From the NCBI RefSeq assembly GCF_030272615.1, contig NC_081408.1:609372173-609436172 (forward strand): a stretch of DNA of 64,000 bases. The letters are read 5' to 3'. Below, piece by piece: positions 9,856-21,735 of this stretch. The notes under the pieces are model-generated. The model made no database searches. It saw only the letters and a list, made by a program, of their open reading frames with translations, and had not been told where the DNA came from. The stretch's first letter is position 1, and the number at the start of each line of letters is the position of its first letter. A program made the position numbers and the translations under genes. The stretch is from Cryptomeria japonica. Its lineage: Eukaryota > Streptophyta > Pinopsida > Cupressales > Cupressaceae.

Positions 9856-12708
9856 TAGGGTTAGGATTCCTTTTTTTTTTTTAAGAATAAATTTAGACAT
9901 TAACATGCAGGAATGTACAGGCAACCCTTAGATAGATATAGTTATATAATTTTTTTTTGAAAAGATTTTTTCTAACATGAATAGATTAACTTATATCCTC
10001 ATGCTTAAGACTAAATTTGCAATATTTTCTTTTTTTAAAACAACAATGCATTTTATGACAGTAATGATAGCAACAAGCTTAAAAAACTTTAAATAGGTTT
10101 ATTTATTATTTCTATTTTGTTTATAGATTAACTTTCTGCAATTAATAAACAGGAATAAAAATGACAGTAATAAATATGACTATAGGAGCACTTTTAACTT
10201 CACTTAGATATCTATAGGGAAAGTAAAATTTACATGATTCTACTTTAGCTTTCTGCTTTTTTTTTGTTCTAAATAAAATAAAATGATAGTAGTAAATACA
10301 TTTGCAGCAACATATAAATAGCACAGAAAATACTTAAAACACATTTCATTTCTTTGTTTTTCTGCATCTTTTTTATTTATTTATATAAATTGCAAAGATA
10401 AACAACAACAGATTTCAGTTTAAGACACAATTAAATAAGAATAACAACAACATAATATATTACAGATTTTAAATAAAATTGCTTTTCTTATATGAATGTA
10501 TGAATTCAAGTTGTCAATCTTTACAAATGGCTAAAATACCCAATTAGTCTCTCATTCCTAATGAATGAGGACTTAACTAAATAACACATTTCTTTCTTTT
10601 AAATAATTACAATAAATACATCCTTATTTCTTTCTTTCTGCAACTAAGTAAAATCTGCAACTCCTAGCTTTCCTTTCCAAGCAACCTGCATTCAAAATTT
10701 TAAGGCTATGACCATGGCGTGCACACCTCCCAATCTAGGCTTACTAGAAGCCACCCTCGAGCTTGGAGAACTAAGTCCTGGATGGGTTACTCTCAAACAA
10801 ACACAAACAAGCAAGGGGAAAAACACAACAAACACATTCCCATTCCCAAGTTGAAACTTCATCACATAATGTGATGTTTTACTAGGGTGGAAGTGGACCA
10901 AGTACCTTTGAGGAGACCTGCTAGATAGTAACTCACAGCCAACTCATGGCATCCAAGAACACAAAAAAACTCATCTTAACCCCCATATCCTTATGACCCC
11001 CAAAGGCATACATGTTATATTTTCTCCCCTTATGACCCCCAAATGCATAAACAAAACTATGCAGCAAGGGTCACATGGACAAATCCTTGAGATCACTCTC
11101 ATGATGAGAGCCTCTCACACTAAGGCTGTCAAACTCCTTCCACCCCCAAGACCATTTTTCCCTCCCTAGGGTAAGATGGCCTTGGATACTCTCAAAGCAT
11201 AATAAAATGCATAACAAAATTAAAGGAAGAAACCACATAAAAACTTTCACAATTACAATACAAAGAAAAATTACAATATTTTCATTCAAGCATTCTGCAC
11301 ACAGATTTTCAACATATAAGCAAGATAATGCACCTACCTTGAATCTGCCAAGGGTATTCTAGGGAAAGTTTGGAGAAGAGCAACCCAATCCACAAAACTT
11401 TTCTGCAACACTTAGCCCAAATTTCCTATTCTCAAACTGGTTTTTTTCCTCCAAAAATTGTTCAAAATCTCCAAAGATGAAGAGTGGGTGATTAGCTCAC
11501 TAAGCTTCAATCTCTAGCCTAAGAAGACTTCTCTCACTCTTTCCAACCTCTTGGATAGAGTGAAGGACTCCCATTGGTTGGTCTTCCCTAGGTATTACAC
11601 ACTCCCTAACCAAGGCACCTCAAGAAGAGGAATGAAATGGGGAAGAGGAATAACACCTACCAAGAAGGTTATCTAACCAAGGATGGCACTCCTAAAGATG
11701 AAATTCAACCATCTAGGAAAACCCACTTTTTTGGGTGGTTAAACAAGCCCTAGGGGAAAGACACATGGCCAAAATTGGCCTTCACCCATAGGTACCCCAT
11801 GAAGCCTAATAAAAAGGCTCCAAAACTGACTCTAGGAGTTGATTTAACCTTTAGAAAGTACAACTAAAGTTAACCTACGGGTCAACTCTAAGTTGACCCT
11901 CCTTATGGCTCACTATCCTAGATTTCTTGGAACCTTCAAGGATAATTAAGAAATATATCAATTAAACAAAAATTAAATCTCTCAAAAAGGTGACATGACA
12001 ATTGCCAACACAACATACCACATAGGTGTCAAGTGACACTTCAAAATAATTCCACATCACAAATACACACATGGCAATTGTCCCTTGAATGATTTTAACA
12101 ATTTAATAAATACAGTTTACATTCATGCAACATTTTACGTTTATGAATAAAATGCGATACATACGGGGTGTTGTCTCTCCAAATAGACAACCCCTGGTTT
12201 TACGAACGTACATAGTCCTAGGCTTGATTCTCCATAATATTTCCATGGTAACATGGATAATTTCCTGCGCATCTCAATTTAAACATTAGTACTTTCCAAT
12301 AGCCTGATATAATATTAAACACATAATTAAGAATACAATTCAATCACTCTGCATAGCATTGACATTATACAATACAATTTGCCCCATATCAAAGCAATTC
12401 ACATAAGCAATTCATCATAATCCTCATAATTTAATCCATTCATAAGATATGCAACCATATTTCTAGCATCGTAATAAAGTTTTGCAAATCAAATAATGAC
12501 ATACAACATCTCAATGTTACCCTATTCAGGGTCATATAAAATTCTATATCTATAATGCATAGAAATGAAGCATCAATATATCAATGTTATCCAATTCCAG
12601 AGATCATATAAAGTTCTGTATCCATAATGCATAAAAAATAAAGCATCAATAATAGTTCCAACATGAAAAACACTGAAATGCTAGGATGGGTTGGGGTAGG
12701 GCCTCACA

Positions 12709-12723
12709 CCCTCCCCCTCTAGG
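12709..12723 (-). other. Polypurine tract of element B
   Basis: On the - strand AGAGGGGGAGGG lies directly before the start of the 3' LTR (TGTGAGG, 12708). It marks the interior/LTR junction. Confidence 0.75.
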
Positions 12724-14370
12724 CATGAACGTCCTCCTAGAGTTCATAAAAAAGACGAGGGTACTCTAATCTCATACGTGCTGCATCCTCCCATGAAGTT
12801 GTAACCTCATCATAGCAATCCCACTGGACCCTAACCTGGTCTAGTTCTCGACCTCGAAGGGCTAATGTTTAGCAAGCCAAAATGTGAATGGGCTCCAAAG
12901 CTAGCTGCTCATCCGACTCCACCTGCAAGGCATCCCAATCGAAAATATGAGACTCATCATAGATATACTTCCTCAAAACCGATACATGAAACACATCGTG
13001 GATGCCTGATAGGCTAGGTGGCAAAGCTAGGTGGTAAGAAACTGGTCCTATCCTCTCAAGGATCTCAAAAGGTCTGACAAAGTGAGGTGCGAGCTTGGAA
13101 CCCTTTCCATAACAAATTGGACTCTTATGCGGCTGCACTCTTTGAAAAACTTTGTCCCCAACCATGTAGCTCCGGTCTATCCTCTTTGCATCTGCATATT
13201 TCTTCTGCCTATCCTGTGCCTCTCTAAGGCGTTGTCTAATCAAAATTACCTACTGCTCCATATCCCAAACCATCTTAGGGCCTATGGCCACTCTATCCTG
13301 AATACGGTCCTAACTCAAAGGTGTCTTGCAAGGTCTGTCGTACAAAGCCTGAAAAGGTGGCATCCCCAAAGAAGTGTGATGCCCATTATTATAGGCAAAC
13401 TCTACTAAATGAAGGTACTCCTCCCATCTGGTCTGATGATCCATGACGTACATGCGGAGCATATCCTCTAACACCTAGTTAACTTGCTCTATCTGTCCAT
13501 CTGTTTTCAGATGATAGGCTGTGTTGAAGTTGAGCTTGGTGCCCATTGCTACCTGTAATGCCTTCCAAAAGGAAGAAGTGAAGAGGGAATCCTTGTTAGA
13601 AATGATCTTGCGAGGAACACCATGAAGCTTGACAATGTCTCGCAAGAACACCTATGCCACTGCTAGTGTTGTGAAGGTAGTCCGGACTGGTGAGAAGTGG
13701 GCCACTTTGGTCAACTGTCACCAAGATAGCATCATGGTGACAAGATGACATGGGAAGACCAATGATGAAATCCATGGATATAGTATCTCACTTCCACTCT
13801 GGTATACCATGAGACTGGAGCAACCCACCTGGATGGTAGTGCTCCGCCTTGACTTCTGCCTTGACTTTCTGACACTCAAGGCATCGAGCTACTAACTCGG
13901 CAATAAGCTGCCACATACCTAGCCAATGATATAACTGCCTCAAGTTTGCATGCATCTTCTTAACCCTGGGATGTGCTGCATAAGGAGCTCTATGAGCCTC
14001 CATGACAATGAACTCTCGCAATCCCCTGGGAGAAGGTACATAGATGCACCCTCTATGGCGTAATAGTCCATCAGACTCTAAAGAGTAATCCGCATACTTC
14101 CCCTCCAGGGTCTCTTGAGATCAAATCCTCTGACAAACCTCTAGATACCATCCATCCTCTAGCAACCACTGCAATATACGGTCTCTCAAATCTATGCTCA
14201 TAGATACGAAGTATACCTCATGTCATTTCCTACTCAAGACATTTGCAACTACGTTCTCTTTCCCCTTGATGTAGTGGACATCAAAATCATATTCGCATAG
14301 GAATTCCATCCATCTCCTCTAACGGGCATTAAGATTAGGCTGGGTGAAGATGTACTACAAACTTTGATGT
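12722..14370 (-). pseudogene. Element B integrase and chromodomain remnant
   Basis: Read on the - strand. 14021-13788 holds the integrase zinc-binding part (His-His...Cys-x2-Cys, ending CLECQK). The core after it has a recognisable SMDFIIGLP but breaks into several frames. 13243-12869 is the C-terminal region (GDKVFQRV, HDVFHVSVLRKY). A TAA at about 12869 stops the frame, and beyond it in the same frame a chromodomain-like end (VRVQWD ... SWED) runs to about 12722. Upstream, 14370-14022 is the RNase H to integrase linker with stops. The role would be insertion of element cDNA; this copy is inactive. Confidence 0.8.
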
Positions 14371-14796
14371 TCAAGATGAAGCTTGAAGTGATGACCCAAA
14401 AGGAAGTGTCTCCACACTCACAAGTGCATGTACTACTGCTGCAAGCTTGAGGTCATGCATAGGGTAGTTAAGCTCGTGAGTCTTAAGTTTCCTAGACTTG
14501 TATGCTATAACTCTACCCTCCTGCATAAGGACTGCTCCTAATCCATCCAAGGAAGCATCTGTGCATACCATGAAATCGACCATGGGGTCTGGCACAATAA
14601 GAATAGGTGCATTAGTGAGTGCCCTTTTTAGATCCTGAAAAGCCCTCTCACACCTCTTTGTCCATTCAAATTTATTTCCCTTTCACTGGAGGGATGTAAT
14701 GGGGTGTGCAACTTTGGAAAATCCCTCAACAAAGCGTCTGTAGTATCCTGCTAAACCCATGAAGCTCCCGACCTCTGTCATACTGGTTGGCGCTGG
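14371..14796 (-). pseudogene. Element B RT thumb/connection and RNase H
   Basis: Same frame as the RT segment at 14797-16188, after a TGA that replaces the conserved Trp of the family motif MDWPAP; a second in-frame TGA follows. The RNase H start ([13 protein letters not shown], then SRKL and the [18 protein letters not shown] helix) is at 14595-14400. The frame is lost near 14400. RNase H would remove the RNA template during reverse transcription. Confidence 0.85.
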
Positions 14797-16188
14797 TCAA
14801 TCCATTATAGCTCTGATCTTTAATGGGTCAATTGAGATCCCATCACCGGATATAACATGCCCAAGGTACTTCGACAAACTGCCGAACAACTGGTTGTCCT
14901 TCAAACACAGCAAAACCTGCCTCAAATGCTCCTCATGCTCCTTCTCATTCCGATAATATATCAATATGTCATCAAGAAACACAATCACAAATTGGTCGAG
15001 GAAAGTGCGAAATAGCCAATTCATGAGACTCATGAATACAGCTGGAGCATTCGTAAGACCGAATGGAACCACAGTGAACTCATAGTGGCTGTATCTGGTG
15101 CGAAATGCGGTCTTGTGGATATCACTCTCCACAATCCTCAACTGATGATACCCTAACTTCATATCTATTTTGGAAAACACTTTAGCACCCTGAAGCTGAT
15201 CAAACAAATCATCTATCCTGGGTAAGGGATAGAGGTTCTTGATGGTTACTTTATTCAGTTGCCTGTAATCCATGCATAACCGAAGGGACCCATCCTTCTT
15301 CTTCATAAAGATGACTGGTGCACCCAAAGGGGAGACGCTAGGACAAATGTGACCCTTCTCTAAGAGTTCCTTTAGTTGCATCTTGAGCTCATTAAGCTCA
15401 TGTGTGGTCATCCTATAAGGTGCTCTTGAAATTGGCTCGACTCCTGGTACCAGATCTATGTGGAAGTCAATCTCTCTGCTAGGTGGCATACCAGGTAGCT
15501 CAGCTGGAAACACATCTGCAAACGCCTCAAGGATGGGATGATCGCCTAGGGAAGGCTCCTTCTCATTTTCTTCCTCTCTATCACTGATGGTGATAGCAAA
15601 CAACTGGCATCCTTTTCGCATGCTCCGCTTAAGCTGCATAGCAAAAATCATACGAAGAGACACAAGCCTCTGAATCCCAGTGATTACTATGGGAGCACCA
15701 TGATCATCCTCACACTCGATCTTTTTCAGGTGATAAGACATCTTGGCTCTGTGGGCGTAAAGCCAATCCATGCCAAGTATGATGCCATACGATCCGAGTG
15801 GTGTAGCTTTAAGGTCTACTAAGGTGGTGGTATTACCAATCTGGAGCAGACATCCCCTAACCTCTGAATCCACTGACATTCTAGCCCCTGATGCTAACTC
15901 CACTTCGCAACTGATACCTTGCCTAACTGCCACTAGCCCGCAACGTTCCACAACCAATGGAGATATAAAGGAGTCAGTAGCTCTTGAGTCAAATAATATA
16001 GAAATACTGATACCTCTAATCATACCTGCAGCCTCAATGACTGTGGCCTGGTGCTCTGCTTGGCGGTTGTCAACTGCTGCGAAGACCCTATGGGACTTGC
16101 CCATATCTCCAACTGTAGGCTCTGATGCTGTCATCCTCTGATTACCTACCATCTGACCCTGCAGACACTCTCTTGCCATGTGCCCCAT
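14797..16188 (-). pseudogene. Element B protease and reverse transcriptase
   Basis: 463 open codons. The C-terminal half of the Gag zinc knuckle (GHMAREC) is at residues 2-8. A retropepsin region follows, with Asp67-Ser68-Arg69 in place of Asp-Ser/Thr-Gly. That Gly is essential in the family, so the protease is very probably dead. LGMDWL is the usual protease tail. The reverse transcriptase has [18 protein letters not shown], the [10 protein letters not shown] motif, [12 protein letters not shown], and the catalytic FLDDILIY near residues 404-411. The segment after it is shortened compared with relatives ([12 protein letters not shown]). It ends at an in-frame TGA. Confidence 0.92.
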
Positions 16189-17404
16189 GGTTCCACATGT
16201 GAAACAAGCACCGCATGCCTGAAATTGTGTGCCCTGAGGCCTAAAGTAAGGTTGCCTAGCTGTCTTGCTCGAACCACTGTACCCACCCCTGGAGGACTGC
16301 TGAGTCCGTACTGGAGGTGTGTATGTACCCTATGCTCTCTGGTCGCATCTAGGACCCTATGACTGCCACTGCTTGGGCTTAAAGCCCTCCTGTCCCTAAG
16401 GGGGCCTCTGCCTCTGACTCTGCTGTGACTGCTATGGAGGAGGGGTTTAGAGGACCCTGATGCATTATGTGGTTGCCTTTCCAGTGGGGTTTTTGAAACC
16501 TGAAAGACTAGGGTGTCGGGTTTCAGTTCTGAAACCAACCCCTTGTGTCCTATGGCCTGATCTGAATCTCCTCGGTTATCAAAGCCTTCTCCATGGCAAC
16601 CCAAAGGCTCCCTAGAGTGGCCATCCTCATCGGTCCTGCTATCTCGACATTAAGTCCCCTGATAAATCGATTGACGAGAAGCTTCTTGTCTTTCAGGTAG
16701 TCTACATAAGGTAGCAGCTCAATGAACTTGCTCTCGTACTTGGTCACTGAGAGACCCTTCTGCTAGAGGTCGTGGAACTCATCTATCCTACGTTGCCTGA
16801 AGTGCTCTGACAGGTATCTCTCCCTGAACCTCTCTGTGAAGATCTTCCATGTGAGGGTGTCTGTAGTTAGACCACACTTGTATTCCTCCTGTTTCTACCA
16901 TGTGGAGGCCGTCGATCTCAAAAGGTGGACTGCAACTCGTGCCTTCAGATTGCTTTGGTAAGAACGTAATACGAAGCACCAATCTAGGCTCAAAAGCCAA
17001 GCCTTAGCTTCTACCTCGTCGATAGATCCCCCAAAAGATGGTTGTTGGAGGTGCAAAACCTCTCTGATCAGATCCCCTGGTTCTCAACGTGTCCTCTTAA
17101 TATAAACAGGTGCGGCTACTAGAGGTGGTCCAGGTAGATGAATGGACTCAAGCTCATGCTCAGCCTGACCCTCTAAGGAATTAGGAGGTGGACTCCTACT
17201 CCGTTCCCTATCTGCTGATCTAAGGCTCCCTGAGTTTTGGTTTTCTGCATGACGGTCTACTGCTGGAAGCCTATCCTGCACTATCCCAATCAGGTTCTTA
17301 AGTGCTAATAAGATGTCTCGGTTTGGGTCAACCAGTGGTTCGGGAGGGGCCTTTGGGTTCCCTTCTGGAACTGGTTCCTCCTTGACAATATCTTTGCGTT
17401 CCAT
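16146..17404 (-). pseudogene. Element B Gag remnant
   Basis: Starts at an ATG (17404) and is spread over at least three frames by indels: 17404-17084, 17000-16788, 16747-16550 and 16604-16146. Recognisable parts are the Gag core (SKFIELLPYVDYLKDKKL, FIRGLN) and the Cys-x2-Cys-x4-His-x4-Cys knuckle ([14 protein letters not shown], about 16215-16165). It would package the element RNA if intact. Confidence 0.8.
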
Positions 17405-17580
17405 ACGCGTATGCTTAGGACCCCTTGCGAGCTTGTCACGTAGTCAGAGGCATCCTTATGAGAAAATCAAAATAAAATAAAATAAATAAATAATAATTAT
17501 TTTTTTGGGGGAAAAATTTAATAATTTAAATAATTAAAGCGAAACGTAATGGAGAAAAGTTCCTAGTGCTGGAAACCTTT

Positions 17581-17591
17581 CTCTGATACCA
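17581..17591 (-). other. Primer-binding site of element B
   Basis: The - strand reads TGGTATCAGAG three bases after the 5' LTR. This is the standard plant site for initiator tRNA-Met. The leader 17405-17580 has no gene. Confidence 0.9.
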
Positions 17592-17594
17592 AAA

Positions 17595-19931
17595 TGTCAT
17601 GCCCAAACTTTTGGGCAAAAACAGAACAACAAATTTCAGTTTAAGACAAAATTAAATACGAATAACAACAACATAATATATTACAGGTTTTAAATAAAAT
17701 TGCTTTTCTTATATGAATGTATGAACTCAAGTTGTCAATCTTTACAAATGGGTAAAATACCCAATTAGTCTCTCATTCCTAATGAATGAGGACTTAACTA
17801 AATAACACATTTCTTTCTTTTAAATAATTACAATAAATACATCCTTATTTCTTTCTTTCTGCAACTAAGTAAAATCTGCAACTCCTAGCTTTCCTTTCCA
17901 AGCAACCTGCATTCAAAATTTTAAGGCTATGACCATGGGGTGCTCACCTCCGAGCCTAGGCTTACTAGAAGCCATCCCCGAGCTTGGAGAACCAAGTCCT
18001 AGACGGGTTACACTCAAACAAACACAAACAAGCAAGGGGAAAAACACAACAAACACATTCCCATTCCCAAGCTGAAACTTCATCACATAATATGATGTTT
18101 TACTAGAGTGGAAGTGGACTAAGTACCTTTGAGGAGACCTGCCAGATAGTAACTCATAGCCAACTCATGGCATCCAAGAACACAACAAAACTCGTCTTAA
18201 CCCCCATATCCTTATGACCCCCAAAGGCATACATGCCATATTTTCTCCCCTTATGACCCCTGAATGCATAAACATAACTATGCAGCAATGGTCACATGGA
18301 CAAACCCTTGAGATCACTCTCATGATGAGAACCTCTCACTCTAAGGCTATCAAACTCCTTCCACCCCCAAGACCATTTTGCCCTCCCAAGGGTAAGATGG
18401 CCTTGGATACTCCCAAAGCACAATAAAATGCATAACAAAAGTAAAGGAAGAAAACACATAAAAACTTTCACAATTACAATACAAAGAAAAATTACAATAT
18501 TTTTATTCAAGCATTCTGCAAATAGATTTTCAACATATAAGCAAGATAATGCACCTACCTTGAATCTGCCAAGGGTATTCTAGAGAAAGCTTGGAGAAGA
18601 GCAGCCCAATTCACAAAACTTTTCTGCAACACTTAGCCCAAATTTCCTATTCTCAAACTGGTTTTTTTTCCTCCAAAAATTGTCCAAAATCTCCAAAGGT
18701 GGAGAGTGGGTGATTAGCTCACTAAGCTTCAATCTCTAGCCTAAGAAGACTTCTCTCACTCTTTCCAACCTCTTGGATAGAGTGAGGGACTCCCATTGGT
18801 TGGTCTTCCCTAGGTCTTACACACTCCCTAACCAAGGCACCTCAAGAAGAGGAATGAAATGGGGAAGAGGAATAACACCTACCAAGAAGGTTATCTAACC
18901 AAGGATGGCACTCCTAAAGATGAAATTCGACCATCTAGGAAAACCCACTTTTTTGGGTGGTTAAACAAGCCCTAGGGGAAAGACACATGGCCAAATTTGG
19001 CCTTCATCCATGGTACCCCATGAGGCCTAATAAAAATGCTCCAAAAACTGACTCTAGGAGTTGATTTAACCCTTAGAAAGTCCACCTAAAGTTAACCTAT
19101 GGGTCAACTCTGAGTTGACCCTCCTTATGGCTCATTATCCTAGATTTCTTGGAACCTTCAAGGACAATTAAGAAATATATCAATTAAACAAAAAGTAAAT
19201 CTCTCAAAAAGGTGACATGACAATTGCCAACACAACATACAACATAGGTGTCAAGTGACACTACAAAATAATTCCACATCACAAATACACACATGGCAAT
19301 TGTCCCTTGAATGATTTTAACAATTTAATAAATACAATTTACACTCATGCAACATTTTATGTTTACGAATAAAATGCGATACATACGGGGTGTTGTCTCT
19401 CCAAATAGACAACCCCTGGTTTTACGAACGTACATAGGCCTAGGCTTGATTCTCCATAATATTTCCATGGTCACATGGATAATTTCTTACGCATCTCAAT
19501 TTAAACATTAGTACTTTCCAATAGCCTCATATAATAGTAAACACGTAATTAAGAATACAATTCAATCACTCTGCATAGAATTGACATTATACAATACAAT
19601 TTGCCACATATCAAAGCAATTCACATAAGCAATTCATTGTAATCCTCACAATTTAATCCATTCATATGATATGCAACCATATTTCTAGCATCATAATAAA
19701 GTTCTGCAAATCAAATAATGACATACAACATCTCAATGTTACCCTATTCAGGGTCATATAAAATTCTATATTTATAATGCATAGAAATGAAGCATCAATA
19801 TATCAATGTTATCCAATTCTGGGGATCATATAAAGTTCTATATCCATAATGCATAAAAAAATAAAGCATCCATAATAGTTCCAACATGAAAAACACTGAA
19901 ATACTAGGATGGGTCGGGGCAGGACCTCACA
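17595..19931 (-). repeat. Right (5') LTR of element B
   Basis: 2337 bp; + strand view starts TGTCATGCCC and ends CTCACA. Near identical to the two pieces of the left LTR. It includes CCCAAACTTTTGGG, a small perfect palindrome at its 3' tip. Confidence 0.93.
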
Positions 19932-19936
19932 ACTAT
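19932..19936. repeat. Target-site duplication of element B (right)
   Basis: ACTAT, matching 583-587. Confidence 0.85.
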
Positions 19937-20037
19937 GAAACTAAGAGAGGTCAAATGAAACACACCAAGAAACTAGAAACAAAACAGATAATGTTTTTTA
20001 GGTTGTGTTGATTGTTGACTTCCCTGGGTGCTCTTGC
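19937..20037. repeat. Repeat C, left copy (second part)
   Basis: Continues the copy broken at 587. It shares GAGAGAGGTCAA and TTCCTGGGTGCTC with 21601-21735 and ends near TTGCA. Confidence 0.5.
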
Positions 20038-21152
20038 ATTAGACACGTTGGGCAGAAAAAAAATTGTAAGTAGAACTCACAAAATGGTTTGGAGCATTTG
20101 GATTACTCTTTTTGATTGTTGGCAACTTGCAACAAACTCTATCACTGATGGAGACATAGATAGATTCTTCCTTCGCCTCTTCTAGCACTTAGCCGAGATA
20201 CTTGTCGTTCTCCTCCACCAAATGTGCATCATTCTTCTCATCACCCTCATGGAATTACATCCACTGTATATTGTCCTCCTTTGCCAAAGGCACTTTCCTC
20301 TCCCCTCTTTCGTGGGATCCAATGCACCATCAACTGGCCTCCTCCACCAATTAACCTCTACTCTCTTCTCCTCTTTTGTGGACTTTTATCTACCATGAAT
20401 CGTCCACCTCCACCAAATCCTACTGATGTATCCTCAACAATTTCTATATACAAACACTCAACACCCACATGCAAATCTGCAATCACATTCTCTCCTACTT
20501 CCAACTTTGTAAATAAAGGCAAACTGAACTCAACCTTTTTAGATTATACCTTATTCTCTTTTGGTTCTCCAACATCCTCTTCATTTTTATCTTTATCATC
20601 TACAACCTTTTCACATTCCACCATGACAATCACATCTTCTTCATCCTCTTTAGCCACCACTACTATAACTTTCTCCACTGTTGTACTGAACAAGTGTTCA
20701 ATCCTCTCGGTCTCTTCCTCAAGAAACTCTCACTCTTCATTAGATTCCTCACGAAACACTAGACTTTTATTCATCATTGAACAATCTATATCAAGTTTAT
20801 GCTCATTTGTTGCATCCATGTCCTCCAAAGGACATTTCTCCATTGCTACAAATTTTCCTTTTCTAAACTCATGCTTTGTCTCCTCTAAGGGATCTCATGC
20901 CTCTTGCCTCAATTTATGTGCTTCCCTCTAAAACACAGTCATCTATCTCTTCTTTCTCCCCTTCTCCAACACATGGATCATTAAAACCTAACCAATCGCA
21001 AACCCTCGCTTCTTCTTTCTTTTCCCTATCAATAGGTTCAAGTCTTTCCATCTCTCACCATTGCAGGACTCCTCCACACGTGCACCAGTTTCTCGAGCTC
21101 TTCTTAGACTCTCACCGCTTCACTCTCTTCCCACTAGTAGGTCCTAACATAG
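20038..21152. other. Interior between the repeat C copies
   Basis: About 1.1 kb, pyrimidine-rich on the + strand. An open stretch at 20224-20931 is almost all Ser/Thr/Pro/Phe, which is expected from the CT-rich composition, and no known domain is visible. If repeat C is an LTR pair, this is the interior of a small non-autonomous element. Confidence 0.35.
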
Positions 21153-21735
21153 TGTAATTTGGCTTTACACCCGCCAATTGCATTTGCTTGAAAGTTTCTG
21201 ATGCCTTATTAAAAAACCATTGTGTGCATCGCCTACAGTTACATGACAACATTTCTTGAGGCACTCAGTGCCTAGTTATTTATGCTTCCACATTTTATAT
21301 AACTTTCAACCTCTTTTCGCTATGCTTTGATGAGTGTCTGTATTGTAACTGAAAGTTTTCATTTCGGGCACGAGCCGGGAGAAAGTTAGCATTTGTTGAG
21401 GATTCTAAAACCTATCCAACAATTCTATTTTGTGCATTCGACTGCAATCCATGAGATGACATTCCTTTGAAGCATTCTGCCAATAGTTTACGGATCATGT
21501 CGATGCCTCCCCATTTTGCATGCATTTTACTACCAGGCATATGTAACTCTTAAATTTGATTATATCATTGCCTTTCATAGAGCAACATGTCGACTGCAAA
21601 ATTGAGAGAGGTCAACTGAAACACGACTGCAAATTGAGAGAGGTAAACTAAAACACGACAAGACATTAAGTTTCTACAATCCATGAAATATAAACCATCC
21701 AAAACCAGTTGTTGACTTTCCTGGGTGCTCCTACA
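21153..21735. repeat. Repeat C, right copy
   Basis: Uninterrupted copy, starting TGTAATTTGG and ending CTCCTACA. It is diverged from the left copy, so older than elements A and B. Confidence 0.5.

Larger units (their letters stand above)
626..10403. other. Insertion inside the left LTR of element B, itself split by element A
   Basis: Absent from the right LTR of B, which is continuous at this point. Without element A (1130-8725) and one copy of its target duplication, about 2.2 kb remains (626-1129 and 8731-10403). It begins with a T run, which could be the tail of an inverted poly-A element, but no coding region is visible. It contains telomere-like palindromes, a 35-bp hairpin array and a long (TA)n tract. 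A deletion from the right LTR is the alternative explanation. 626-1129 and 8731-9140 are AT-rich with nothing else recognisable. Confidence 0.6.
588..12708 (-). repeat. Left (3') LTR of element B, interrupted
   Basis: Pieces 588-625 and about 10404-12708 align end to end with the right LTR at 17595-19931 with only scattered substitutions by eye. The break falls at an ACAACA run (618-625 and 10401-10408), which may be the duplication made by the insertion. The inner end at 12708 reads CTCACA and abuts the polypurine tract. Confidence 0.85.
588..19931 (-). mobile_element. Element B: Ty3/gypsy (chromovirus-like) LTR retrotransposon, nested and defective
   Basis: A - strand element bounded by LTRs starting/ending TGTCATGCCC...CTCACA and by ACTAT target duplications. 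Reading right to left it has a 5' LTR (17595-19931), a primer-binding site, gag, protease, reverse transcriptase, RNase H, integrase, a chromodomain-like C-terminus, a polypurine tract, and a 3' LTR (588-12708) interrupted by 626-10403. The order PR-RT-RH-IN and the FLDDI box place it in Ty3/gypsy. The Cys-His knuckle, the tRNA-iMet-type primer site and the C-terminal chromodomain remnant fit the Tekay/Del-type chromoviruses. Every gene carries stops or frameshifts, so it cannot act autonomously. Confidence 0.92.

Noticed and set aside
9204-9931. Overlapping long open stretches on both strands
   Set aside because: They arise from the 35-bp array and the (TA)n tract; the peptides are simple repeats.
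20224-20931. 235-codon Ser/Pro-rich open stretch
   Set aside because: Explained by CT-rich composition; no domain and no second copy to show constraint.
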